This document shows, piece by piece, positions 8,726-16,095 of a stretch of DNA of 64,000 nt (the stretch's first letter is position 1; the number at the start of each line of letters is the position of its first letter). The notes under the pieces were generated by a model. That model had not been told where the DNA came from and searched no databases. It worked only from the letters and a program-made list of their open reading frames with translations. The position numbers were made by a program, and so were the translations under genes. Origin of the DNA: Acidovorax sp. 69 (GTDB taxonomy: Bacteria; Pseudomonadota; Gammaproteobacteria; Burkholderiales; Burkholderiaceae_C); assembly GCF_002797445.1 (NCBI RefSeq), contig NZ_PGEP01000001.1, forward strand, positions 3,038,501-3,102,500, in the 5' to 3' direction.

Positions 8726-8741
8726 GGTACTACAACGTACC
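8726..8741. promoter_or_regulatory. Candidate TetR operator 2
   Basis: GGTACTACAACGTACC: 5-base arms GGTAC/GTACC and the same 16 bp length as operator 1. Its centre is 45 bp from that of operator 1, downstream of the -10 box. Confidence 0.6.
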
Positions 8742-8781
8742 AAACCCCTTGCCCCACGAAACCCGCTCCCGGAGATCGTCC

Positions 8782-9603
8782 ATGACCGAACTTGTCGTCC
8801 GCCGATTGCTGATTGACCTGGAGACGCCTATTGCGCGCCACTGGTGTGGTGGCGATGCGTTTCGCACCGCGTTCTTCAATGCGCTGTCGATGAGCTTTCC
8901 CGTGGGCGAGCAATTTTTCATCGACGCCGTGCGTGATGGGCACAAGGCCATGCCACCCGAGCAGCACGCCCGGTTCGCCGACGAAGTGCGCGGCTTCATC
9001 GGGCAAGAGGCCACACACCGCCGCATCCACGCACTGTTCAACGGCCACCTCGAAAAGCAGGGCCTCACCAACGACTGGGCGCCGCGCGCGGCCGAGCGCA
9101 TGAAGCTCTTCGCCAACGCCGACCCGCGCCACCCACTGGCAGTCACCGCCGCCAACGAACACTTCACAGCCCTGCTGGCCGAATGGCTGCTGGCCCACCC
9201 CGAGGCCGTACAAGGTGCCGAACCCCGACTGGCCACGATGTGGCAATGGCACTGCGCCGAAGAAGCCGAGCACAAAAGCACGGCCTTTGACCTCTACCAG
9301 GCCCTGGGCGGCAACCACGACTGGCGCATCACCTGGTTTCGCCGCATCACGCTGGTGTTCCTCTCCGATGCGCTGCGCCAAACGGTACTGAACCTGCGCC
9401 GCGATGGCACGCTGTGGAAGTGGAGCACCTGGGCCAGCGCCGCCCGCACGCTGCTGGGCAAGGGCGGCCTGGTGCGCGAAAGCTGGAAACCCTGGCGTGA
9501 ATACCTTCGGCGTGACTTTCATCCGACCCAACACGGCACCGGCCTGTCAGAGCGCTGGCTGGCCGAGCACAGCGATGCCTACACCCCCGTGGGCGCACGC
9601 TGA
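8782..9603 (+). CDS. Predicted metal-dependent hydrolase (PF10118-type)
   Basis: 273 residues. The family has a ferritin-like helical appearance with conserved acidic/His motifs; here FIGQEATHRRIH and WHCAEEAEHKSTAFDLYQ carry the likely metal ligands, with an ALSMSFPVGEQFF segment near the N-terminus. The biochemical role of the family is poorly defined. Start chosen at ATG 8782 because GGAG lies 7 bases upstream; an earlier in-frame ATG would extend into the operator region. Controlled by the divergent TetR protein through the twin palindromes. 159 bases separate it from the export operon, with no clear terminator between, so read-through is possible. Confidence 0.85.
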   Translation: MTELVVRRLLIDLETPIARHWCGGDAFRTAFFNALSMSFPVGEQFFIDAVRDGHKAMPPEQHARFADEVRGFIGQEATHRRIHALFNGHLEKQGLTNDWAPRAAERMKLFANADPRHPLAVTAANEHFTALLAEWLLAHPEAVQGAEPRLATMWQWHCAEEAEHKSTAFDLYQALGGNHDWRITWFRRITLVFLSDALRQTVLNLRRDGTLWKWSTWASAARTLLGKGGLVRESWKPWREYLRRDFHPTQHGTGLSERWLAEHSDAYTPVGAR

Positions 9604-9762
9604 GTCACGGCTTTTGCTTTTTGCGAATGACATCTTTGACCTGCCCGCCCGGTGCTGCTAAAACCCGTCTGAATCGCCCTGCCCTTTTGTCCTTTTGCCT
9701 TTTCCTTTTGCGCCTTCTGCCCCCGCCAAGGCAAAAAGGCGCAGACACCCACGAGCTGAACC

Positions 9763-11196
9763 ATGACCCTCACTCCACCGCACCGGCGCCATCGTCGGGC
9801 AGGCGAAGCATTGCTGCGCCTGCTCGCCACAGCCCCCCTGGCCCTGCTGCCTGCGCTGACACAGGCGGCGCCCCTGGCATTCGACGCTGCGCTACAGCAG
9901 TTGCAGCAGCGCTCCGATCAACTGGCCGCGTCGCGGTCTGCCGTAGAAACCGCCCAACTGCGCCGAGATGCCATGCAGCGCCTGGGCGGCCCAGTGGTCA
10001 ACCTCAGCGGTGCGGCCTACACCTACAACGCCAACCTGGACGTGGACCTGAACCCGCTGAACCGGGCGCTGCCCGGCGTACTCTCTCAGCTGCCCCCGGC
10101 GCTGGCAGGCTCTCTGGCCCAACTGCCGCACCTGCCCTCCAGCTACACGCTGAACCGCAGCCAATCGGACACCACGGCCTCCGTGTCGGCCATCTGGCCC
10201 ATCTACATGGGTGGCGCTAGCCAGGCAGCTCGCGGTCTGCTGGATGCCCAGACGCAAGAGGCCGAGGCGGATGCCGCCAAGACCGGCCACGAAGCCACCA
10301 CCATGCTGGTACAGCGCTACTTTGGCGCCCAGCTGGCCCAACGTGCCGCAGTGCTGCGCGAATCTGCACTGGCCACCATCGAACAGCACGATGCAGCCGC
10401 GCAGAAGATGCTGGATGCGGGGGTGATTGCCCGCGTAGAGCGCCTGCAGGCCCGCTCAGCACTCGAAGAAGCCCGCCGCAACGCCCGCAAGGCCCGCGAC
10501 GATGCCGACCTGGCCGCTACCGCGCTGACCCGCACGCTCAAGGCCACAGAAGCCGTCACCCCCACCAGCCCGCTGTTTGTGCTGAGCCAGCCCGTCGAAC
10601 CCCTGCCCCACTTTATTGACACCGCGTTGGCCCGCCACCCGGGTCTCGACAAGGTAGCCGCAAAAAAAGAACAGGCCACACAACTGCACGCGGCGCAGGA
10701 GGCATTGCGCAAGCCCCAGCTGTTTGCCTTTGGCCAACGCCAGCTCAAGACCGGCAAGGAGGCCGACTGGGTGGCCGGCGTAGGCGTACGCTGGACGCTG
10801 TGGGACTCCATCGACCGCAACGCGCTTGCCGAATCCTCCAACCGCCAGATTGAACAGGCCGAACGCACCGGGGCCCAGGCGCAAAGCGACATCGCCCTGC
10901 TGGTCGAAAAGCGCTGGTTGGCGCTGGAACAAGCCAGGCGCCAGTATTTCGCGCTGGCCCCCGGCCTGGAACTGGCCGACGAAGTGCTGCGCCTGCGTAC
11001 CTCAGGCCTGCGTGCTGGCACCAGCACCACGCTCGATCTGATCGACGCCCAGGTCAATCAGGCCAAGGCGCAAACCGAACGCACCCAGGCCGCGCACGAC
11101 TACGTAAAGGCCCTGGCCGATCTGCTGGAAAGCTGCGGGCTCTCGGAAGAGTTTGGCAAATACATGGCACGCGCCGATGCGACGCGGGTCGAATGA
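9763..11196 (+). CDS. TolC-family outer-membrane efflux protein
   Basis: 477 residues with a signal peptide (hydrophobic LLRLLATAPLALLPALTQAAP). It carries the duplicated alpha-helical barrel architecture of OEP proteins: FDAALQQLQQRSDQLAASRSAVETAQLRRD in the first repeat and LRLRTSGLRAGTSTTLDLIDAQVNQAKAQTERTQAAHDYVKALADLL in the second. It would form the outer-membrane exit duct of a tripartite exporter with the HlyD adaptor (7 bases downstream) and two ABC-2 permeases. No ATPase gene is found in the operon. Confidence 0.92.
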   Translation: MTLTPPHRRHRRAGEALLRLLATAPLALLPALTQAAPLAFDAALQQLQQRSDQLAASRSAVETAQLRRDAMQRLGGPVVNLSGAAYTYNANLDVDLNPLNRALPGVLSQLPPALAGSLAQLPHLPSSYTLNRSQSDTTASVSAIWPIYMGGASQAARGLLDAQTQEAEADAAKTGHEATTMLVQRYFGAQLAQRAAVLRESALATIEQHDAAAQKMLDAGVIARVERLQARSALEEARRNARKARDDADLAATALTRTLKATEAVTPTSPLFVLSQPVEPLPHFIDTALARHPGLDKVAAKKEQATQLHAAQEALRKPQLFAFGQRQLKTGKEADWVAGVGVRWTLWDSIDRNALAESSNRQIEQAERTGAQAQSDIALLVEKRWLALEQARRQYFALAPGLELADEVLRLRTSGLRAGTSTTLDLIDAQVNQAKAQTERTQAAHDYVKALADLLESCGLSEEFGKYMARADATRVE

Positions 11197-11203
11197 AGGT
11201 GAA

Positions 11204-12211
11204 ATGAACATGAGCAACAACAGTAATAGCAGCCATAGCAGCAAAAAAACAGCCGTGATCGGCACCGTGGCCCTGGTCGCCGTGGCGGGCTTCGTGGGCT
11301 TTGGTCTGTGGAAGGCTTCGCAGCCCGCGCCCGAAGTGTTCCAGGGCCAGATCGAGGCCCAGGAGGCCGACATCGCACCCAAGGTCACCGCCCGCATTGC
11401 GCAGATTCTGGTCAAGGAAGGCGACCAGATTGCCGTGGGTGCGCCCCTGATCCGCATGGACAGCCCCGAGGTCAAGGCCAAGCTCGCCCAGGCCACGGCC
11501 GCCCAGGAGGCCGCGCAGGCCGTGGCCGACAAGGCCCAGCATGGCGCGCGCCCACAAGAAATCGAAATGGCCCGCTTGAACTGGCAGCGTGCCGTGGCGG
11601 CGGCCGACCTGGCCGAATCATCGTTCAAGCGCGTGGACGGACTGGCCCGTGAAGGTCTGGTGGCGGCGCAAAAACGCGACGAAGCCGAGGCCAACCACAA
11701 GGCATCGCGCGACCAGGCCCTGGCTGCCAAGGCGCAGTACGACCTGGCCCGTGCCGGCGCCCGCACCGAAGACCGCTCGGCCGCCAGCGCCCAGGCGCGT
11801 CAGGTGGCAGGCGTGGTGGCCGAGGTCGAAGCCGCCCAGGCCGAGACCGAACTCAAGAGCCCCGTGGCCGGCGAAGTGGCCAAAGTCCTGGCCCGCACCG
11901 GCGAGCTGTCGCCCCAAGGGGTGGCCGTGGTCACCGTCGTGGATCTCAAGGACCAATGGGTGGTTTTGAACGTGCGCGAAGACCGCCTGCAACGCTTTGC
12001 GATCGGCAGCGAATTCGACGCCACGCTGCCCGCGCTGGGCCACAAGGCGGTCAAGTTCAAGGTCTATCACACGGCCGCGCTGCCCGACTTTGCCACCTGG
12101 CGCGCCACCCGCGCAGGCCAGGGCTTTGACGCCCGCACCTTCGAGGTCCGTGCGCGCCCGGCCGCGCCCATCGAGGGAGCCCGCCCCGGCATGACGGTGC
12201 TGGTGCAGTGA
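11204..12211 (+). CDS. HlyD-family periplasmic adaptor (membrane fusion protein)
   Basis: 335 residues. A single N-terminal membrane anchor (TAVIGTVALVAVAGFVGFGLW) is followed by a biotinyl-lipoyl half-domain (GQIEAQEADIAPKVTARIAQ, then VKEGDQIAVGAPLIRMDSPE), a coiled-coil hairpin of about 110 residues rich in Ala/Gln, the second lipoyl half (LKSPVAGEVAKVLARTGEL) and a beta-barrel domain. It resembles YhiI/EmrA-like adaptors. Start at ATG 11204 with GAAGGTG upstream; the in-frame start at 11153 overlaps tolC and adds no domain. A 68 bp gap containing the dispersed repeat separates it from the first permease. Confidence 0.92.
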   Translation: MNMSNNSNSSHSSKKTAVIGTVALVAVAGFVGFGLWKASQPAPEVFQGQIEAQEADIAPKVTARIAQILVKEGDQIAVGAPLIRMDSPEVKAKLAQATAAQEAAQAVADKAQHGARPQEIEMARLNWQRAVAAADLAESSFKRVDGLAREGLVAAQKRDEAEANHKASRDQALAAKAQYDLARAGARTEDRSAASAQARQVAGVVAEVEAAQAETELKSPVAGEVAKVLARTGELSPQGVAVVTVVDLKDQWVVLNVREDRLQRFAIGSEFDATLPALGHKAVKFKVYHTAALPDFATWRATRAGQGFDARTFEVRARPAAPIEGARPGMTVLVQ

Positions 12212-12229
12212 TTGCATGCGCCCCATGGA

Positions 12230-12295
12230 AATTTGAATCAAAAGTGCCAATAGCGCTTTATCCATAAGCGCTGACAGCTATGAATTCAATAGTAA
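12230..12295 (+). repeat. Dispersed Comamonadaceae-type repeat, copy 1
   Basis: Contains TAGCGCTTTATCC-ATAAGCGCTGACAGCTATGA, the hairpin core TAGCGCTT/ATAAGCGCT followed by AGCTAT. The permease start codon (12280) falls inside this copy. Confidence 0.75.
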
Positions 12296-13452
12296 ACAGC
12301 CTCTGCCGCGAAACCCGCCGCCTGCGCAGCAGCCCCTGGGACCTGGCCATGGTCACCTGGGTGCCACTTCTGGCCGTGGCACTGCTGTGGTGGATCTTCT
12401 CGGCCGGCCTGCCGCGCCACCTGCCCGTGGGCGTGGTGGACGACGACCACTCCAGCCTGTCGCGCCAACTGGTGCGCATGCTTGACGCCACGCCCGGCCT
12501 GCAAATCACGCAGCACTACGCCAACGCCGCCGAGGCCGAGCGCGCGTTGCGCGGCGTCGAGGTCTACGCCGTGGTCACCATCCCGCGCGACTTCGCGCGC
12601 ACTGTGAAGGAAGGCCGCGCCGCACAGGTCACGTTGTTGCACAACGCACAGCTGGGCACCCATTCGGGCGTGCTGCAGCGCGACGTGCGCGCCGTGGTGG
12701 GCACCCTGTCGGCAGGCATCGAGATGGCCGCACGCAACAAACGCGGCGAAAACGCACAGGCCGTGCATGTGAGCATGGAACCCATCCACACGCAGATGGT
12801 GGCGCTGTTCAACGTGTCCACCAACTACGAGCAGTTTCTGGGCGCGGCGCTGATCCCGGCGCTGCTGCACATCCTGGCCATGACAGCCGGCGCCTGGGCT
12901 GTGGGGCGCGAGTTGCGCGACCGCACGCTGGGCGAATGGCTGGGCGCAGGGGGTCTCCTGCGCAATGGTGGCGCACTGCTGGGCAAGCTGGCCGCGCCAT
13001 GGGTTTCGCTCACGCTGGTGGGGCTGCTGGCGCTGGTGGGCATTACCTGGGGGCGTGGCTGGTATCCGCCGGGCCACCTGGGCTGGGTGGCTGCAGCGTT
13101 GGCGCTGCTGATCGCCGTGTCGCTGGTAGCAGGCGCTGTATTGGCGGCCCTGACCCGGTCGCTGCGCACGGCGCTGTCGGGTGCAGGCTTTTTTGCGGCC
13201 CCTGCGTTTGCATTCAGCGGCGTGGCGTTTCCGCTGGCGGGCATGCCCGGCAGTGCGCGCGCCTGGGCCGAAGCCATGCCCTACACCCACTACATCCGCC
13301 TGCAGATCGAACAACTGCAGATGGGTGCGCCGCTGGCCACTAGCGCACCCACCATGGCTGCGCTGATCATCGCTACCGCCGTGCTGTGCCTGGTCGGTGC
13401 AGTGGCCCTTACCCTGGCCCACCGTCGCCCTGACACCTGGGGAGCCCGCTGA
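12280..13452 (+). CDS. ABC-2 type transporter permease, first of tandem pair
   Basis: 390 residues with the ABC-2/YhhJ layout: an N-terminal helix (about 27-47), a large extracytoplasmic domain (PVGVVDDDHSSLSRQLVRMLDATPGLQ..., about 48-185), and five or six C-terminal helices from about residue 190. It would move substrate to the adaptor/TolC duct. The start codon and first codons (MNSI) lie in the dispersed repeat, and there is no obvious Shine-Dalgarno. Its TGA overlaps the next ATG by one base. It shares the PVxVVDxDHxSLSRQ motif with its neighbour, so the two are tandem paralogues. Confidence 0.88.
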   Translation: MNSIVNSLCRETRRLRSSPWDLAMVTWVPLLAVALLWWIFSAGLPRHLPVGVVDDDHSSLSRQLVRMLDATPGLQITQHYANAAEAERALRGVEVYAVVTIPRDFARTVKEGRAAQVTLLHNAQLGTHSGVLQRDVRAVVGTLSAGIEMAARNKRGENAQAVHVSMEPIHTQMVALFNVSTNYEQFLGAALIPALLHILAMTAGAWAVGRELRDRTLGEWLGAGGLLRNGGALLGKLAAPWVSLTLVGLLALVGITWGRGWYPPGHLGWVAAALALLIAVSLVAGAVLAALTRSLRTALSGAGFFAAPAFAFSGVAFPLAGMPGSARAWAEAMPYTHYIRLQIEQLQMGAPLATSAPTMAALIIATAVLCLVGAVALTLAHRRPDTWGAR

Positions 13453-14639
13453 TGAACACCATTGAAAAACCCATGCCGGTGTTGACACACTCTCACCCGG
13501 GCCTGGTGCGGGCATGGCTGCAAGCACTGGCCGCGGTGGTGCGCGACAAGGGCGTGCTGCTGCTGCTGATCGGTGCGCCCGTGCTCTACGGCTTTTTTTA
13601 CCCCTGGTTCTACGCCGATGAGGTGCTCACCCGCGTGCCCGTGGCCGTGGTGGACATGGACCACACCAGCCTGTCGCGCCAGATCACCCGCTTTGCCGAC
13701 GCCGACCCGCGCATCGAAGTGCTTTTGGTCACCGGCAGCGAACGCGAAGCACAAGAGGCCCTGTGGCGCGGCGAGATCGAGGGCTATGCACTCATCCCCG
13801 CGAACCTCAAGCGCAACGTGGTGCGCGGCGAAAGCGCCGTGGTCAGCATCCAGGCCAACGGCGCCTACGCGCTGCTCAACAAGGCCGTGCAGTACGGCTT
13901 TGCGGAAGCGGTGGGCACCGTCTCGGCCGGCGTCGAGATTCGCAAGCTGCAGGCCAGCGGCCAAAGCGCCCAGCAGGCCCGTGCCAGCCGGGCCCCGGTG
14001 CAGCTGCAAATGGTGGCGCTGTTCAACCCCACCGAGGGCTACGGCAGTTTTGTAGTGCCCGCCGTGGCGCTGCTCATCCTGCAACAGACCTTGCTGATGG
14101 GCGCAGCCATGCTGACCGGCACCTGGGTGGAAGCCGGTGAACACCGCGCCAGTGCCACCACCTGGCTGGGACGGCTGCTGGCGTTGTGCACGCTGGGCTG
14201 GGCCAGCGGGCTGTTTTATTTTGGCTGGATCTTTGTGCTGCACGACTACCCGCGCGGCGGCAACCCGCTGGGCGCGCTGGCGCTGCTGGCCTGCTATATC
14301 CCAGCCATCGCTTCGCTCGGCGCGTTGCTGGGGCTGTGGTTCGGCAACCGTGAACGCGCACTGCAGGTGCTGCTGTTCACCACACTGCCCATCGCGTTCG
14401 TCGCAGGCTTCTCGTGGCCGGTGGAGGCGCTGCCCGAGCCGCTGCAGTGGCTGCGCTGGCTGCTGCCCAGCACCTCGGGCGTGCAGGCGTCGCTGCGGCT
14501 CAACCAGTTGGGTGCGCCGCTGTCAGCCGCGTTGCCATATCTGTGTGCACTGGTGGCGCTGGGTACAACGTGCACAGTCGCAGTAATGGCCAAGGCAGGC
14601 CCTGCGCGCGCACCGTCGCGCGCGCCTCTCACTCACTGA
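13452..14639 (+). CDS. ABC-2 type transporter permease, second of tandem pair
   Basis: 395 residues; same fold as the preceding gene. N-terminal helix (VLLLLIGAPVLYGFFYPWFY), extracytoplasmic domain starting PVAVVDMDHTSLSRQITRFADADPRIE, then a cluster of C-terminal helices from about residue 195. Translationally coupled to the first permease (TGATGA). The two permeases would form a heterodimer. The usual nucleotide-binding subunit is absent from the operon, so the ATPase must be encoded elsewhere or the pair works with a shared one. The 3' end overlaps the convergent Mpo1-like gene by 7 bases. Confidence 0.88.
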   Translation: MNTIEKPMPVLTHSHPGLVRAWLQALAAVVRDKGVLLLLIGAPVLYGFFYPWFYADEVLTRVPVAVVDMDHTSLSRQITRFADADPRIEVLLVTGSEREAQEALWRGEIEGYALIPANLKRNVVRGESAVVSIQANGAYALLNKAVQYGFAEAVGTVSAGVEIRKLQASGQSAQQARASRAPVQLQMVALFNPTEGYGSFVVPAVALLILQQTLLMGAAMLTGTWVEAGEHRASATTWLGRLLALCTLGWASGLFYFGWIFVLHDYPRGGNPLGALALLACYIPAIASLGALLGLWFGNRERALQVLLFTTLPIAFVAGFSWPVEALPEPLQWLRWLLPSTSGVQASLRLNQLGAPLSAALPYLCALVALGTTCTVAVMAKAGPARAPSRAPLTH

Positions 14640-15169
14640 GGGTGGGCCGCCGCCTGTTGCCTGGTGCGCAGGCTGACCGGGCCGCTGCGCGCCTCGATGG
14701 CCGCCTGCACCTCCTTGCGCAGGCCCAGGGCAAAGGCCCATTCAGCCACCACAAACAGCGGGCCCACGATCAGACCCACCAGGTCGTCCACGAACGCGGG
14801 CTTGCGGCCCTCGTAGTAATGGCCCACAAACTGGATCACCCAGCCCACGGCAAAGAGGCCGATGCCGGTGGCCAGCCACACCGCCAGGCTCTGCATCGCC
14901 ACCCACTGCCCGCCCACCAGCATGGCTGCCAGCAGAGTCACCATGGCCAAGCCAAAACGCACGTCCAGCCGGAAGTAAAAGACGCTGGCCGCCAGCGCGC
15001 CGAACAGTGCCGGACTCACCCACAGCGCCCCCACCGTCCAGGTCGGGCGCGACAACAGGATGACGACGGCAAACATGATCATGGGAACGCCCACAAAATG
15101 GGTATGGATGTTGCGCGGGTCGCGGTGGTAGGCCGCGTACTGGGCCAGGTGGTCGATCAGGGTTTTCAT
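14633..15169 (-). CDS. Mpo1-like (DUF962/YGL010w) membrane protein
   Basis: 178 residues with about four membrane helices. The family signature is clear: MKTLIDHLAQYAAYHRDPRNIHTHFVGVP near the N-terminus and WVIQFVGHYYEGRKPAFVDDLVGLIVGPLFVV in the second half. The histidines in HxxxRN-xHxxG and GHxxxEGRKPA match those of yeast Mpo1, an Fe2+-dependent 2-hydroxy fatty acid dioxygenase of the ER; a related role in bacterial fatty acid alpha-oxidation is inferred. It stands alone, divergent from the Crp/Fnr gene and convergent with the permease gene. Confidence 0.88.
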   Translation of the reverse strand: MKTLIDHLAQYAAYHRDPRNIHTHFVGVPMIMFAVVILLSRPTWTVGALWVSPALFGALAASVFYFRLDVRFGLAMVTLLAAMLVGGQWVAMQSLAVWLATGIGLFAVGWVIQFVGHYYEGRKPAFVDDLVGLIVGPLFVVAEWAFALGLRKEVQAAIEARSGPVSLRTRQQAAAHPQ

Positions 15170-15230
15170 GGGTGTCTCCTGTATTTGTTTTGCGCAGCAT
15201 CAATACTCGCTCCAGGGGTGCGCCAGCGTC

Positions 15231-15246
15231 TGTCGTGCACACGACA
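15231..15246. promoter_or_regulatory. Crp/Fnr-type palindrome upstream of the regulator gene
   Basis: TGTCG-TGCACA-CGACA: a perfect 16 bp inverted repeat with the 5-6-5 geometry of CRP/FNR operators. It ends 40 bases before the start codon of the Crp/Fnr-family gene and lies between that gene and the divergent Mpo1-like gene. It is a likely autoregulatory site. Confidence 0.6.
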
Positions 15247-15286
15247 AAAACCCAGCCGCACACCTCGCCCCGTCCACTCGCATCGC

Positions 15287-15991
15287 ATGACCACTCCTAC
15301 CACCTATCTGCCTGTCCTCCAGTCCGGCCGCTGGTTTGCCCACCTGCCGCCCGACTTGGCCGAGCCGCTGATTGCGATGGCGCAATTGCGCCACCTGCAG
15401 GCGGGCGAGGTGCTGTTTCGTCGCGGTGATGCCCCTTGTGGCCTGTATGCCGTGGTGCGCGGCGCGGTCAGCATCTCGGGCACCGGCGGGCGGGCCGACG
15501 AGGCGCGGGCGGCGCTGCTGATCCGGCTGGAGCCACCGCACTGGTTTGGCGAGATTTCGGTGTTTGACAACTCGGCGCGCACGCACGACGCGCAGGCCAC
15601 CGAGGCGACCACGCTGGTGCACATCCCGCACGAGCGGTTGCAGCACTGGCTGCAGGCCCACCCGCAGCACTGGCATGCGCTGGCCCTGTTGCTCACCGAC
15701 AAGCTGCGCTCGGCCTTTGTGGCCATGGAAGAACTCGCCCTGCTGCCCGCCCCGCAGCGCCTGGCACGCCGCCTGGTGATGATGGCCGAGGGCTACGGCC
15801 AATGGACGGCCGAGGGGCAGTCGCGCCGCGTGCTGTCCATCTCGCAAGAGCAGCTGTCACTGATGCTGGCGATCTCGCGCCAGACCACCAACCAGATCCT
15901 CAAGGACCTGGAATCGCGCCACCTGCTGCGCGTGCAGCGCGGCGAGGTGGAGATTCTGGACCTGGCTGCGCTGCGTGCCACCTGCCACTAA
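15287..15991 (+). CDS. Crp/Fnr-family transcriptional regulator
   Basis: 234 residues: an N-terminal cyclic-nucleotide-binding-like beta-roll (AQLRHLQAGEVLFRRGDAPCGLYAVVRGAVSIS, WFGEISVFD) and a C-terminal HTH (LSISQEQLSLMLAISRQTTNQILKDLE). There is no N-terminal cysteine cluster, so it is not an Fe-S FNR. The cAMP-contacting residues of CRP are not evident, so the effector is unknown. A perfect 16 bp Crp-type palindrome lies just upstream. The genes that follow (aldehyde dehydrogenase, DUF2889, SDR) are plausible targets, but I find no second copy of the palindrome before them. Confidence 0.92.
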   Translation: MTTPTTYLPVLQSGRWFAHLPPDLAEPLIAMAQLRHLQAGEVLFRRGDAPCGLYAVVRGAVSISGTGGRADEARAALLIRLEPPHWFGEISVFDNSARTHDAQATEATTLVHIPHERLQHWLQAHPQHWHALALLLTDKLRSAFVAMEELALLPAPQRLARRLVMMAEGYGQWTAEGQSRRVLSISQEQLSLMLAISRQTTNQILKDLESRHLLRVQRGEVEILDLAALRATCH

Positions 15992-16053
15992 ATTGCTACT
16001 ATATTAATAGCTACTAGCGCATGTTCAATAAGCGCCATAGGCACTTTTTACTT
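15991..16053 (-). repeat. Dispersed repeat, copy 2 (inverted relative to copy 1)
   Basis: Reverse complement matches copy 1: AAAAAGTGCCTATGGCGCTT, then ATTGAACATGCGCTAGTAGCTATTAATA. It fills most of the gap between the Crp/Fnr gene and the aldehyde dehydrogenase gene. Confidence 0.7.
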
Positions 16054-16095
16054 AAATACTAAGCACACATTTCATTTCCGGGCAAAATAACGACC

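Noticed and set aside
15287..15991. Calling the Crp/Fnr-family protein a true oxygen-sensing FNR
   Set aside because: It lacks the N-terminal cysteine cluster, and only two scattered Cys are present.
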